64,000 nucleotides of DNA from UBA4744 sp963717135 (GTDB lineage Bacteria > Actinomycetota > Acidimicrobiia > Spongiisociales > UBA4744), in assembly GCA_963717135.1 (NCBI GenBank), contig CAVQVN010000009.1:558001-622000 (forward strand). The letters run 5' to 3'. Of the stretch, positions 44,191-52,945 are shown piece by piece; position 1 is the stretch's first letter; every line of letters begins with the position of its first letter. Both the position numbers and the translations under genes were made by a program. The notes beneath the pieces are model-generated. The model ran no database searches, was not told the origin of the DNA, and saw only the letters and a list, made by a program, of their open reading frames with translations.

Positions 44191-46113
44191 ATGTCACGCA
44201 ACCTTCGCCTTCTGGTTATCGCGCTCGCCGCCCTGGCGGGCGTGGTTGTGATCGTTCTGGGAGTCTTTGGTATCGATCGGGCTTTGCATTCCGATGAGGT
44301 TCTCCGCAATGTGGCGGTCTCCGAAGTCGATCTGTCGGGATTGGATATCGAAGAGGCGAGCGCCGCTCTGCAGGCCTTCGAGGATGAACTCGTGACCACG
44401 CCTGCCCTCTTCCGGCTCAACGGCAGCACTCTGACGCTCGACCCGGAAAGCGTCGGCTTCGCCGTCGACGAGGCCAGGGCGGCCCGGGCCGCGCTGGAGG
44501 TTGGCCGGACGGGTTCGATCTTCACGCAAATCGGGTGGTGGTGGTCGCATCTCCTTTCGGTCGAGACCCTGGACCTGCCGGTCAGTCTCAACGACGAAGC
44601 CTTCACCCTGGTAGCGGCGGATTGGTCGGCAGAACATATCGCCGACCCTCCTTTCGATGGGGCCATCTCGATCGAAGGAGTGAGGCCGGTGGCCGAGTAT
44701 CCCCGCGAAGGACGGCGGGTGGATATCGACTCCGCCTCGGCGGTGGTGCTCGAGACTCTCGCCCTGCGGGACCGCCCGGTCGGGATGATCGACGTCGTGC
44801 CGGCGCGGCCGGCCCTCACCGATGCGGATGTCGAGGAGGCGGTGCGGAAGGCGGAATTGATGCTCGCCGCGCCGGTGGTGCTCACCCGGCTCGAGCCACC
44901 CATCTCGCTCACTTTCACCCCCGAGGATCTTGCCCGCGCCTTCACCAGTGAATTGATCAGCAACTCCGAGCCCCGATTGGAGATCGGATTCGACGCCGAA
45001 GTTGTGGGGGAGATCATCGCTCCCCTTCGTGCCGATCTCGAGCTGCCCCCGGTGGATGCGTCGTTCGAGTTTCACGACGACTACACCGTCTCGGTAATAC
45101 CGGGAAAACCCGGCACTCTGATCGACCCGGTGCTGGCGACGGCCGCTCTCGAAGGTGCCGCCCTGGTCGGGTCCCGGCAAGGGACTCTTCCTTTCGAGGA
45201 AGGGGCGGAACCGGAGTTGACGACAGAAGATGCTGAGGCGCTGGGTATCAGGCACCTGGTTTCCCGTTTCACCACATACCACAGCTGCTGCGAGAGCCGG
45301 GTCGACAATATCCAGTTGTTTGCCGATCTCGTGGACGGGACCCTCGTCGAACCCGGTGAGACGCTTTCTCTCAATGCCCTGGTAGGCGAGCGGACCTTGG
45401 AGCGCGGGTTCAAACCGGCGGGTACCATCATCAAGGGGAAGATCGTGGACACCGTCGGTGGGGGCGTCAGCCAGTTCGCCACAACGTTCTACAACGCGGT
45501 CTTTTGGGGAGGTTTTGAGGACGTCACCCATACCGCTCACAGCTACTACTTCTCACGATACCCGGAGGGGATAGAGGCAACGATCTCCTGGCCGGCCCCC
45601 AATCTCGAGTTCCGGAACAACCGTGACTCGACGATCATGATCCGCACATCCCATACCGACACATCTATCACCGTGAGCTTCTACGGGAACAACGGCGGCC
45701 GGGTTGTCATCGGCGAGCAAAGCGGGGGAATCACCCGCATATCGGTACCCTCCGAAGGCGACGGCACCGGGTACGAAGTAGAAGCCGAAGTCTCGGGCCG
45801 CTATTCGTACACAGAACCAACGATCGAATACATTGCCAATGAGGCGATCACGCCCGGTGAGGAAAAGGTGATCGAAGGCGGTCGACAGGGATGGACGGTC
45901 ACGGTCACCCGGATCGTCACTTATGCCAACGGCACCGTCGATGAGGATTCTTGGTCGGTCCGGTACCGGCCGCAACCGCGTGAGGTCGAGGTTCATCCAT
46001 GCATGCTGCCTCCCCAGCACCCTGGCTATGTGGAAGAGTGCCCGCCCGAGGAGACCACCACGACGACCACCGAGGATCCTGCGAGCACAACGACGACCAC
46101 GTCGGCTCCGTAG
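44191..46113 (+). CDS. VanW-family membrane-anchored protein
   Basis: A 640-residue protein from the ATG at 44191. One N-terminal transmembrane helix (LRLLVIALAALAGVVVIVLG) precedes two copies of a peptidoglycan-binding-like (PG_binding_4/YoaR) region (about 40-310), then the VanW domain (about 365-505) with RFTTYHSCCESRVDNI, LVEPGETLSLNALVGERT, and GGGVSQFATTFYNAVFWGG. A G5-like beta domain (about 545-600) and a Thr-rich tail end it. VanW-type proteins occur in glycopeptide-resistance clusters and as general envelope proteins; their biochemical role is unknown. No van resistance genes are present here. Confidence 0.85.
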   Translation: MSRNLRLLVIALAALAGVVVIVLGVFGIDRALHSDEVLRNVAVSEVDLSGLDIEEASAALQAFEDELVTTPALFRLNGSTLTLDPESVGFAVDEARAARAALEVGRTGSIFTQIGWWWSHLLSVETLDLPVSLNDEAFTLVAADWSAEHIADPPFDGAISIEGVRPVAEYPREGRRVDIDSASAVVLETLALRDRPVGMIDVVPARPALTDADVEEAVRKAELMLAAPVVLTRLEPPISLTFTPEDLARAFTSELISNSEPRLEIGFDAEVVGEIIAPLRADLELPPVDASFEFHDDYTVSVIPGKPGTLIDPVLATAALEGAALVGSRQGTLPFEEGAEPELTTEDAEALGIRHLVSRFTTYHSCCESRVDNIQLFADLVDGTLVEPGETLSLNALVGERTLERGFKPAGTIIKGKIVDTVGGGVSQFATTFYNAVFWGGFEDVTHTAHSYYFSRYPEGIEATISWPAPNLEFRNNRDSTIMIRTSHTDTSITVSFYGNNGGRVVIGEQSGGITRISVPSEGDGTGYEVEAEVSGRYSYTEPTIEYIANEAITPGEEKVIEGGRQGWTVTVTRIVTYANGTVDEDSWSVRYRPQPREVEVHPCMLPPQHPGYVEECPPEETTTTTTEDPASTTTTTSAP

Positions 46114-46132
46114 TAACTCGCGCCGAGGCTTC

Positions 46133-46462
46133 TCAGCCGTCGGCAGTCTCCGCCGTTACTTCCCGGTTTTCCTCGTAGAAGACGAACGAATCACGAATGG
46201 CGGCCGCGGCGCCGTCGATAGCCTCATCGGTCCACCCGCCGTCCCGCCGAACGGTTACCTGATTCGACAACACAAAGACCCGGACGATTCCGGCATCGGT
46301 CTCGAAAACTCGGGCGGCCAACCGGCCTGCCGCGGTCCGATCGCCCCCGGCTTTCCCGGCGGCGTCGAACCCTTGGCCATCCTGTCCGCTGATGCTCCGG
46401 TCCGTGTCGAACAGAGCGGTGTCGCCCAGCACGGTGCTTCTGACTTCGATGGTTTGACCCAC
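46133..46462 (-). CDS. Small protein resembling the Nfu/NifU N-terminal scaffold domain
   Basis: A 109-residue protein; GTG at 46462 follows GAGGAG. The central part, AAGRLAARVFETDAGIVRVFVLSNQVTVRR, then GWTDEAIDGAAAAIRDSF, fits the Nfu_N pattern (small residues before LAxxLF, V-x-x-V-F-x-x-x-x-VTV, then W and a helix). Nfu_N domains accompany Fe-S cluster carriers but carry no cluster Cys, and this protein also has none. Family assignment is moderate. It lies 47 bp downstream of the pyk stop, on the... same minus strand, so it is probably cotranscribed with pyk. Confidence 0.5.
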   Translation of the reverse strand: MGQTIEVRSTVLGDTALFDTDRSISGQDGQGFDAAGKAGGDRTAAGRLAARVFETDAGIVRVFVLSNQVTVRRDGGWTDEAIDGAAAAIRDSFVFYEENREVTAETADG

Positions 46463-46509
46463 GCTGCGTTGCTCCTCGGTCTATGTCGGAACGACTCTAG
46501 TGCGCAGGG

Positions 46510-47940
46510 TCAGAAGCTCGGATCCGTCGTCTCGCCGATGGAGTGCAGTTTCATCAGGTTGGTGGAGGCCTGCTGGTTGGGGGGGATGCCGGCCACCATG
46601 ACTACCCCCTCGCCTATAGTGCAAGTGTCCATCCGCAGGAGAGCCTCTTCGGCGGTGGCGATCATAACGTCGGTGTGGTCGAGACGAACGAAGCTGTTCG
46701 GGATCACTCCCCAGTAGAGAGCCATCCGACTCAGAGTGGACACCTCGGGCGTAAAAGCCATGATCTTGGCCTCCGGACGGTATTTCGACAACAACAGGGC
46801 GGTGTTGCCCGATTCGGTGAAGGCCACGATGGTGTTCAGGTGAAGGTCGGTGGCCGCCTCAACCGCAGCTTTGGCGGTAGCCGACGCGAACGTCAAGTGC
46901 CTGGCCATGAACGCGGCGCTGGCCTCCCGTTTGGAAGCCGGCGATTTCTCCGCCTCCCGACAGATCGTGTTCATGGCTGCCACCGTCTGAACCGGATACT
47001 TCCCGATCGCGGTTTCCCCGCTCAGCATCACCGCATCGGTCCCGTTGAGAACTGCATTGGTTACGTCGGTCACCTCTGCCCGGGTCGGCCGGATTGATGA
47101 GATCATCGATTCGAGCATCTCCGTAGCGGTGATCGAAACCAGACCGGCCCGGTTGGTTCTGGAAAGGATGTCACGCTGAACCGCCGGGATCGTTTCGAGC
47201 GGCAGGTGAACACCCAGATCACCGCGGGCCACCATCACCCCTTGCGCGACCTCCAACATCTCGTCGAGGTTCTCGTAGGCGGCGGCCAGCTCGATCTTGG
47301 CAATGACGGGCGTCGATCCACCGGCCAGCTCTCGGATCTCTCTGATCTCATCGGCCGTTTGCACAAACGATGCCGCGACATAGTCGACCCCGATTTGCCT
47401 GCCGAACTCGAGGTCTTTCCGATCCTTTTCGGTTATCGCCCCGACTCGCAGCTTCGATCTGGGAAAGGCAACTCCTTTGCGGTCGGTCAGCGTCCCCGAC
47501 TGCATGGCCGAAGCAATCAACCCTTGTTCGTCCCGGTCGGCGACCTCGAGACGCAACAGGCCGTCGGCCAGAACGATGAGATCGCCGGGTCCCACGTCCT
47601 CGATGAGGAATTTGTAGTCGATCAGAATCTGGCCGGGAGGCGCCTCCCCGGCTCCTGGTCGCACTATCACTCGATCCCCGGCATTCAGTTCGAGCGCCCC
47701 ACCGGCGAAGGTCCCCGTTCTGATTTTGGGCCCCTGAATATCCTGGAGAAGCGCGATCGGCCGGTTCTGAACGGCCGAGGCCTGCCTCACCCATTCGGCG
47801 TACCGGCGTAGGTCGTCGTGGGTACCGTGTGAGAAGTTGATCCGGGCCACATCCATGCCGGCCGCCACCAGGCCTTCGACCGTTGCTGCCGAGGTAATCG
47901 CCGGACCGAGCGTGGCAATGATCTTGGTGTGACGGCTCAT
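46510..47940 (-). CDS. pyk: Pyruvate kinase
   Basis: A 476-residue glycolytic enzyme converting PEP and ADP to pyruvate and ATP. The ATG at 47940 gives the standard N-terminus (KIIATLGPA), so the longer frame was trimmed. Motifs: ARINFSHGTH, LLQDIQGPKIRTG, the catalytic-Lys segment VIAKIELAAAYENLDE (where IE follows the Lys), VARGDLGVHLPLE, and ATEMLESMI-x-S-x-x-PTRAEVTDV. The C-terminal allosteric domain is complete with GTTD-like TCTIGEGVVMVAG. Divergent from the LigD-type polymerase gene. Confidence 0.95.
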   Translation of the reverse strand: MSRHTKIIATLGPAITSAATVEGLVAAGMDVARINFSHGTHDDLRRYAEWVRQASAVQNRPIALLQDIQGPKIRTGTFAGGALELNAGDRVIVRPGAGEAPPGQILIDYKFLIEDVGPGDLIVLADGLLRLEVADRDEQGLIASAMQSGTLTDRKGVAFPRSKLRVGAITEKDRKDLEFGRQIGVDYVAASFVQTADEIREIRELAGGSTPVIAKIELAAAYENLDEMLEVAQGVMVARGDLGVHLPLETIPAVQRDILSRTNRAGLVSITATEMLESMISSIRPTRAEVTDVTNAVLNGTDAVMLSGETAIGKYPVQTVAAMNTICREAEKSPASKREASAAFMARHLTFASATAKAAVEAATDLHLNTIVAFTESGNTALLLSKYRPEAKIMAFTPEVSTLSRMALYWGVIPNSFVRLDHTDVMIATAEEALLRMDTCTIGEGVVMVAGIPPNQQASTNLMKLHSIGETTDPSF

Positions 47941-48022
47941 GGGTTCAGCGTAGGCACTCGGCAAGCGCCGGGCGAGTAACTCGAACCGGAGGTTTGTTGC
48001 ATGGACCCGTATCCTGGCGGTC

Positions 48023-49015
48023 ATGGGAAGCGATGAAACAGTTGTTGAACTAGCGGGACGGACGATCCGGATCACCAGTCCCGAAAAAATCATGTTCCCC
48101 GATCAGGGCTGGACCAAACTCGATGTGATCGAGCACTACCTCATGTGCGCTACCGGCGCCTTGCGGGGGGTGTTCAATCGACCCAGTCTGCTGAAGCGCT
48201 GGAACGCCGGCGTTACTCAGCGTCCGCTCTTTGTGAAAAGGCCCAAGGGCGCCCCCAACCTGGTGGATGTGACGTTCCCCTCGGCGCGTCCGGGCAAGAT
48301 GTTCGCTCCACGCGATGAGAGCGACGTCATCTGGATGGCCCAGATGAACTGCCTGGATCTGAACCCGTGGAACGCTCGCGCCGATGACCTCGCTCATCCG
48401 GATGAACTTCGCATCGATCTCGATCCAACCGAGGGATACGACTTCGAAGCCGCCCGCCAGGTGGCGATGGCGGTCAAAGAGGTGCTCGACGAACTGGGAT
48501 TGACCGGCTGGCCGAAGACCTCCGGCAACCGGGGGATCCACGTTTATGTTCGACTGCAAAGGGAGTGGGATTTCTTCCAGGTCCGGCGAGCCGCCCTCGC
48601 CCTGGCTCGGGAGGTCGAGCGGCGCCACGAGTTGGCCACCACCGCCTGGTGGAAAGAGGAACGGCACGGCGTATTCATCGATTTCAACCAGAACGCCTGG
48701 GACAAGACGATCGCCAGCGCCTACTCGGTGAGGCACACCGGCCTTGTGTCGACTCCGTTCAGCTGGGACGAGTTGAGTGAGATCGATCACCGGGCCCTGG
48801 ATCTGATGAGCTTCCGGGATCGCTGGGCCGACCTGGGCGATCTCACCGACGGGATCGACGAGTCCGCCGGCCGGCTGGAAGGCTTGTTGGAGATGGTGAC
48901 CGCCGATGAGGAGCAAGGCATCGGTGACGCCCCCTGGCCACCCCACTACCCAAAAATGCCCGGAGAACCGCCCCGGGTACAACCCTCCAAGATGCGCAAA
49001 GAGAATTGGGAATAA
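48023..49015 (+). CDS. LigD-type polymerase domain protein (NHEJ primase/polymerase)
   Basis: A 330-residue stand-alone PolDom of the archaeo-eukaryotic primase superfamily. Motifs: metal-binding D132 and D134 in LRIDLDPTEGYDFE, KTSGNRGIHVYV, and FIDFNQNAWDKTIASAYSVR. In NHEJ such enzymes fill gaps, add nucleotides or primers at double-strand breaks, with preference for ribonucleotides. In mycobacterial LigD the domain is fused to ligase and phosphoesterase modules; here it is separate, and a ligase gene lies convergent 382 bp away. No Ku gene is in the window. Confidence 0.9.
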   Translation: MGSDETVVELAGRTIRITSPEKIMFPDQGWTKLDVIEHYLMCATGALRGVFNRPSLLKRWNAGVTQRPLFVKRPKGAPNLVDVTFPSARPGKMFAPRDESDVIWMAQMNCLDLNPWNARADDLAHPDELRIDLDPTEGYDFEAARQVAMAVKEVLDELGLTGWPKTSGNRGIHVYVRLQREWDFFQVRRAALALAREVERRHELATTAWWKEERHGVFIDFNQNAWDKTIASAYSVRHTGLVSTPFSWDELSEIDHRALDLMSFRDRWADLGDLTDGIDESAGRLEGLLEMVTADEEQGIGDAPWPPHYPKMPGEPPRVQPSKMRKENWE

Positions 49016-49300
49016 CCCGAGCGGAGCCGAGCGGGATGGGAACGGCTTCCCCCTGGAAGGGGGAAGTACCCGAGCGGAGCGAGCGGGATGGGAACGGCTT
49101 CCCCCTGGAAGGGGGAACTACCCGAGCGGAGCGAGCGGGATGGGAACGGCTTCCCCCTGGAAGGGGGAACTACCCGAGCGGAGCGAGCGGGATGGGAACG
49201 GCTTCCCCCTGGAAGGGGGAACTACCCGAGCGGAGCGAGCGGGATGGGAACGGCTTCCCCCTGGAAGGGGGAAGTACCCGAGCGGAGCGAGGGGGATGGG
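49015..49300 (+). repeat. 52-bp tandem repeat array, five units plus a partial
   Basis: Units start at 49015, 49068, 49120, 49172, 49224 and 49276 (partial), nearly identical; the first has one extra base. Each holds CGGAGCGAGCG and a hairpin TTCCCCCT-GGA-AGGGGGAA. Because 52 is not a multiple of 3, a frame through the array cycles through all three phases, which creates spurious Gly/Arg-rich ORFs on both strands. The rest of the gap to 49397 shows nothing else. It separates convergent polymerase and ligase genes. Confidence 0.92.
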
Positions 49301-49397
49301 GGTCAAGCGCTAGCCAGACGGCCTCGCGGCTATCGCCCGACCCTCCCCTGGCTCTCCCTTCGGTCGAGCCTTCTTCTTGCAGGGAGGGGTGCTGGCG

Positions 49398-50429
49398 CTA
49401 TCCCACCACTTCGGTGAACCCGACGCCCTCCGGCCTTTCCAGCTGTTCCATCGTGCATTCCTCCGAGAGTTTGTCGGACCGCCATCGTTCGAACCGCGTG
49501 GCATGCCGGAAGCGGCCGCCCTCGAGCTGGTCGTAGCTCACCTGCACCACCACCCCCGGCTCGACCGGGATCCAAGACAAATCCTTGCCGGCCGACCAAC
49601 GGCTCTCTTGACCCGGCACTCGCACGTATCCGCCACCCCCGAAGCTGTCATCAGAACGGATCTGCTCGAGTTGTTGAAGAATCGCCACTCGATCCTGATC
49701 GCTGAAACCGGAGCAGTGTCCGATGAAATGCAGTTCCCCTTCGTCGTTGTAAAGGCCGAGCAGGATCGACCCGATCTTGTCTCCGTCCTTGTGGACCCGG
49801 TAGCCCCCTACGACACAATCGGCGTCCCGCCGGTGTTTCCATTTGATCCACTCGCGCTTGTCTTCCTTGTATGGACCGTCGAGCTGTTTGCAGATGATGC
49901 CGTCACAACCCGCCGCCTCGTACTCGCCAAACCATCTGGTCGCCTCGTCGAGATCCCGGGTGACGGGTGTGAGATGCCAGGGGAACTGGAGTCCGGCGAC
50001 CAGTGCCTCGAGACGATGACGCCGCTGCTCGTATGGGATCTCCCGCAGATCATCTCCCCGGTCGGCCAGCAGATCGAAAGCCACCAGTTCGGCAGGTGTC
50101 TCGGCTGCCAGCATCTCCACCCTCGACGCGGCCGGATGAATTCGCATTTGAAGAGAGTCGAACTGGGTCACGTCGTCGACCACCACCACGACCTCTCCAT
50201 CCACCACCGTCCCCGCCGGAAGCTGCTGGAGGGCCGGATTCAACTCGGGGAAGTATCTCCCCAGAGGTTTCCCGTTGCGACTATCCAGGCGCGGCTCGGC
50301 ACCACCCCAGGCGATGACCCGAAACCCGTCCCATTTGGGTTCGTATGCCCAACCGGGCGGTTCCGGCGGGGTTTCCCCGACCCGGGCTTTCATCGGTTTG
50401 ATCGGCGGAGAGAAAGGCCGTTGTGTCAT
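49398..50429 (-). CDS. ATP-dependent DNA ligase (LigC/LigD type)
   Basis: A 343-residue ligase; the ATG at 50429 was chosen since it begins the conserved domain. The adenylation Lys32 sits in YEPKWDGFRV (motif I); DSRNGKPLGRYFPEL, VVDGEVVV, the DGIICKQLDGPY motif IV and WIKWKHRRDADCVV motif V follow. The C-terminal OB-fold has RFERWRSDK. Size and motifs match actinobacterial LigC-type enzymes, which seal nicks and act as backup in NHEJ or base repair. Eight bp downstream of the LLM oxidoreductase gene on the same strand, so probably cotranscribed. Confidence 0.92.
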   Translation of the reverse strand: MTQRPFSPPIKPMKARVGETPPEPPGWAYEPKWDGFRVIAWGGAEPRLDSRNGKPLGRYFPELNPALQQLPAGTVVDGEVVVVVDDVTQFDSLQMRIHPAASRVEMLAAETPAELVAFDLLADRGDDLREIPYEQRRHRLEALVAGLQFPWHLTPVTRDLDEATRWFGEYEAAGCDGIICKQLDGPYKEDKREWIKWKHRRDADCVVGGYRVHKDGDKIGSILLGLYNDEGELHFIGHCSGFSDQDRVAILQQLEQIRSDDSFGGGGYVRVPGQESRWSAGKDLSWIPVEPGVVVQVSYDQLEGGRFRHATRFERWRSDKLSEECTMEQLERPEGVGFTEVVG

Positions 50430-50437
50430 GAGCGCCC

Positions 50438-51418
50438 CTAGGCGAAGGCCGGTACGACTTCTCGGGCGAAACGTTCCAGTCCCGAGGTGTCGTACGCGGC
50501 TTCGGCGAAGAAGACAATCCCGTACGTCATCCCGGCGTCGACCCACGGCTTCAACCTGGCAATCAGTTGCTCGGGGGTCCCGGCCAAATCCCGGAACAAT
50601 GCCTCCACCCGCTCCAGACGTTCCTCCGAAACAAAGGGCCGGTAATGATCCCTGATCCAGCCGAGGCGATCCTCGACAGCATCCTCCGTTTCCTCGCAGA
50701 TCACATTGAAGTTCGAGGAGCGAACAATGGCGCTGAAGTCGGTTCCAACATCCTCGCAATGATCCCTGAGGATGTCCGACTTGTGCACGAACTCCTCGAC
50801 CGAAGTGGCGAAGTTCGTATACGAGGCGTACCGGGCGGCCACGTTGAGGGTGAGCTTCTCACCACCGCCGGCGATCCAGAAGGGAATGTGCGGCTGCTGG
50901 ATGGGCTTGGGTTGTGAGATAGCCCCTTTGAGTGTGTAGTACTTGCCCTCGAAGGAAACTTCGTCTTGGGTCCACATACGCTGCATGATCTCGACGCCTT
51001 CGCGCAGCATCCCGATACGAACGGAAGGCTGGGGGAATTCGTACCCGTATCCGTCGTACTCATGCTCATACCAACCGGCACCGATGCCCAACTCCAAACG
51101 ACCGCCCGATATCACGTCGATTGATGCGGCCACTTTGGCCAGGTAGGCCGGCGGCCGATATGAGTTGCAGGTGCACATCTGACCGAGCCGGACCGTCCGG
51201 GTCGTGGCTGCCAGAGCGGCCATGAGGGTCCACGCCTCGTAGGTGACTTCCTGGGTGGGTACCGGAACCGTATGGAAGTGGTCGTACACCCACAGCGATT
51301 CGTATCCGGAGTCTTCGATGACATTGGCCACCTTGAGCATCGTCGGCCAATGATCCTCCTTGGCTACACCCACGAGGTCGAGCCGCCACCCCTGCGGTAC
51401 AAAAGCACCAAAACGCAT
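50438..51418 (-). CDS. LLM-class F420-dependent oxidoreductase
   Basis: A 326-residue TIM-barrel flavin/F420 enzyme of the luciferase-like group. Motifs: MRFGAFVPQGWRLD start, YESLWVYDHFHTVP, RLGQMCTCNSYRPPAYLAKVAASIDVISGGRLELGIGAGW and HIPFWIAGGGEKLTL. Members use reduced F420 or FMN on varied substrates; the substrate cannot be told. A cofC-type F420-biosynthesis gene is divergent 112 bp away, favouring F420 over FMN. It leads a two-gene unit with the DNA ligase, with no evident functional link. Confidence 0.88.
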   Translation of the reverse strand: MRFGAFVPQGWRLDLVGVAKEDHWPTMLKVANVIEDSGYESLWVYDHFHTVPVPTQEVTYEAWTLMAALAATTRTVRLGQMCTCNSYRPPAYLAKVAASIDVISGGRLELGIGAGWYEHEYDGYGYEFPQPSVRIGMLREGVEIMQRMWTQDEVSFEGKYYTLKGAISQPKPIQQPHIPFWIAGGGEKLTLNVAARYASYTNFATSVEEFVHKSDILRDHCEDVGTDFSAIVRSSNFNVICEETEDAVEDRLGWIRDHYRPFVSEERLERVEALFRDLAGTPEQLIARLKPWVDAGMTYGIVFFAEAAYDTSGLERFAREVVPAFA

Positions 51419-51530
51419 CAGATCCCTCTCTGCGGAAGAGTATTCAGCCTAGATCCTCGAACGTGCATCGGTGACCCGCGCATAGCCCGGCCGGCCAACG
51501 CAGGAACGGGAAGCTTTACCATTCCGGGCG

Positions 51531-52190
51531 ATGCGGCCTCCGGACACGTTCATTGTGATTCCCGTCAAACCGTTCGGTGTGGCGAAACGGCGCCTGGCCC
51601 CCGTTCTCGATACCGATCAGCGAAGTAGGGTGGGCAAAGCCGTAGCCGCGCACGTGATCGCCGCCGCCCAAGCCACCGGATGCCCGGTAGCGGTGGTGAC
51701 CGGCGATCGGGGTGTTTCGTCTTGGGCCGGAGAACTCGGGGCCGGGGTCATCCAGGAAACCGATGCCGGGGGACTCAACCAGGCGGCCGCCGCCGCGGTT
51801 CGGGAGGCGCGCCACCAAGGTCGTGCGTGGATGATGCTTCATGCCGATCTTCCGGCTGTCACCGAATCCGATCTGAGGGCCGCCCTGACGGCTCTTCCCC
51901 CGGGCGGGGTCTTGCTGGTGCCAAGTCACAACGGTGGAACCAGCCTGATCGCCGGGGATCTCGACTCATTCCCGTTTGCGTACGGCCCGGCCAGCTTCCG
52001 ACGTCATCTGGCGGCGGTGGCCCGCCTCCCTCATCGCTTGCTGATCCGCACGGGTCTGGCAGTCGACCTCGATGGCCCGGAGGACCTCCGCGCGGCCTTG
52101 CGACTGCCGGCCGGTCGTTGGCTTGCGGACCTCATCCCGGCGGCACCCGGCCACGACCAGGGACCACCCACTAGCCTGACACGGCCATGA
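51531..52190 (+). CDS. cofC: CofC/FbiD-type phospholactate (PEP) guanylyltransferase
   Basis: A 219-residue nucleotidyltransferase for F420 synthesis: it couples GTP to 2-phospho-L-lactate or phosphoenolpyruvate, giving the substrate for CofD/FbiA. The family signatures are VIPVKPFGVAKRRLAPVL (nucleotide-binding P-loop-like), AWMMLHADLPAVTESDL (metal D), and GGTSLIAGDLDSFPFAYGPASFRRH. The last three codons overlap the next gene by 4 nt. Actinobacterial FbiD uses PEP; which is used here is not readable. First gene of the operon with a PIG-L deacetylase and glycerate kinase. Confidence 0.88.
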   Translation: MRPPDTFIVIPVKPFGVAKRRLAPVLDTDQRSRVGKAVAAHVIAAAQATGCPVAVVTGDRGVSSWAGELGAGVIQETDAGGLNQAAAAAVREARHQGRAWMMLHADLPAVTESDLRAALTALPPGGVLLVPSHNGGTSLIAGDLDSFPFAYGPASFRRHLAAVARLPHRLLIRTGLAVDLDGPEDLRAALRLPAGRWLADLIPAAPGHDQGPPTSLTRP

Positions 52191-52945
52191 CCCAGGGATA
52201 CTTCGCGGAGACCAAAGCGACAGCCTCGCCCCTCGAGGTACCAGCCCGGGCGATGACCATCGGAGCCCATCCAGACGACGCCGAGTTCGGGGCCGGCGGC
52301 ACCCTGGCCGGATGGACCGCCCGGGGTTGCGAGGCCCTCGTCCTGGTGGTCACCGACGGTTCCAAAGGCACTTGGGATCGGGCGCTCGACCCCGCCGACC
52401 TTATCCAGATCCGACGCGAGGAGCAGCATCGGGCGGCAGCCGCGCTCGGCGTCGCGGACACGGTCATGCTCGACTATCCAGACGGAGAGCTCGAATACAC
52501 AATGGCGCTCCGGGCCGAACTTTGTCTTTGGATCAGACGGTTCCGCCCGGATGTGGTCTTGACCCACGATCCCTGGCGGCGCTACATGTTGCACCCCGAC
52601 CATCGAGCCACCGGCTGGGCGGCGATCGACGCGGTGGTGGCGGCTCGTGACCACCTCTTCTTCGCCGATCAGTTGACGGGTGGTCTCACCGAACATCGCC
52701 CCGACGCCTTATTGCTGTGGGCCGCCGACGAGCCGGACCACTGGGAGGACGTATCTTCGACCTTCGACCAGAAGGTCGAAGCCCTGCTTTGTCACTCGAG
52801 CCAAGGAACCACCACGATGGGCAATGCTCACGAAAGCGTCGACCATCGTTGGGAATTTTCCGAGCGGCTCCGCCGATGGGCTGAGCAACAGGGAAAAGCC
52901 GTAGGCCTCGCAACCGCCGAATCGTTCAAGATGTTGCGGCCGTGA
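52187..52945 (+). CDS. PIG-L (LmbE) family deacetylase
   Basis: A 252-residue zinc deacetylase. The metal site AHPDDAEFGAGG lies near residue 27, with the later HPDHRATGWAAIDAVVAARDH helix supplying the other His. MshB/Mca-type members deacetylate N-acetylglucosaminyl inositol or mycothiol conjugates; this one lacks enough features for exact assignment. The start ATG overlaps the cofC stop (ATGA), and its own stop overlaps the glycerate kinase start (GTGA). Confidence 0.85.
   Translation: MTQGYFAETKATASPLEVPARAMTIGAHPDDAEFGAGGTLAGWTARGCEALVLVVTDGSKGTWDRALDPADLIQIRREEQHRAAAALGVADTVMLDYPDGELEYTMALRAELCLWIRRFRPDVVLTHDPWRRYMLHPDHRATGWAAIDAVVAARDHLFFADQLTGGLTEHRPDALLLWAADEPDHWEDVSSTFDQKVEALLCHSSQGTTTMGNAHESVDHRWEFSERLRRWAEQQGKAVGLATAESFKMLRP

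Noticed and set aside
44194..45540. 448-codon minus-strand ORF
   Set aside because: It is antisense to the VanW-family gene, and its composition (Arg/Asp/Gly) follows the complementary strand.
44191..46113. Vancomycin-resistance cluster
   Set aside because: VanW domains are widespread in envelope proteins; no vanA/H/X-type gene is nearby.
49015..49300. Possible CRISPR array
   Set aside because: Units are contiguous tandem copies without unique spacers, and no cas genes are nearby.
49006..49536. Gly/Arg-rich ORFs across the 52-bp array, both strands
   Set aside because: The 52-bp unit is open in several phases, so these frames arise from the repeat; there is no start context or domain.
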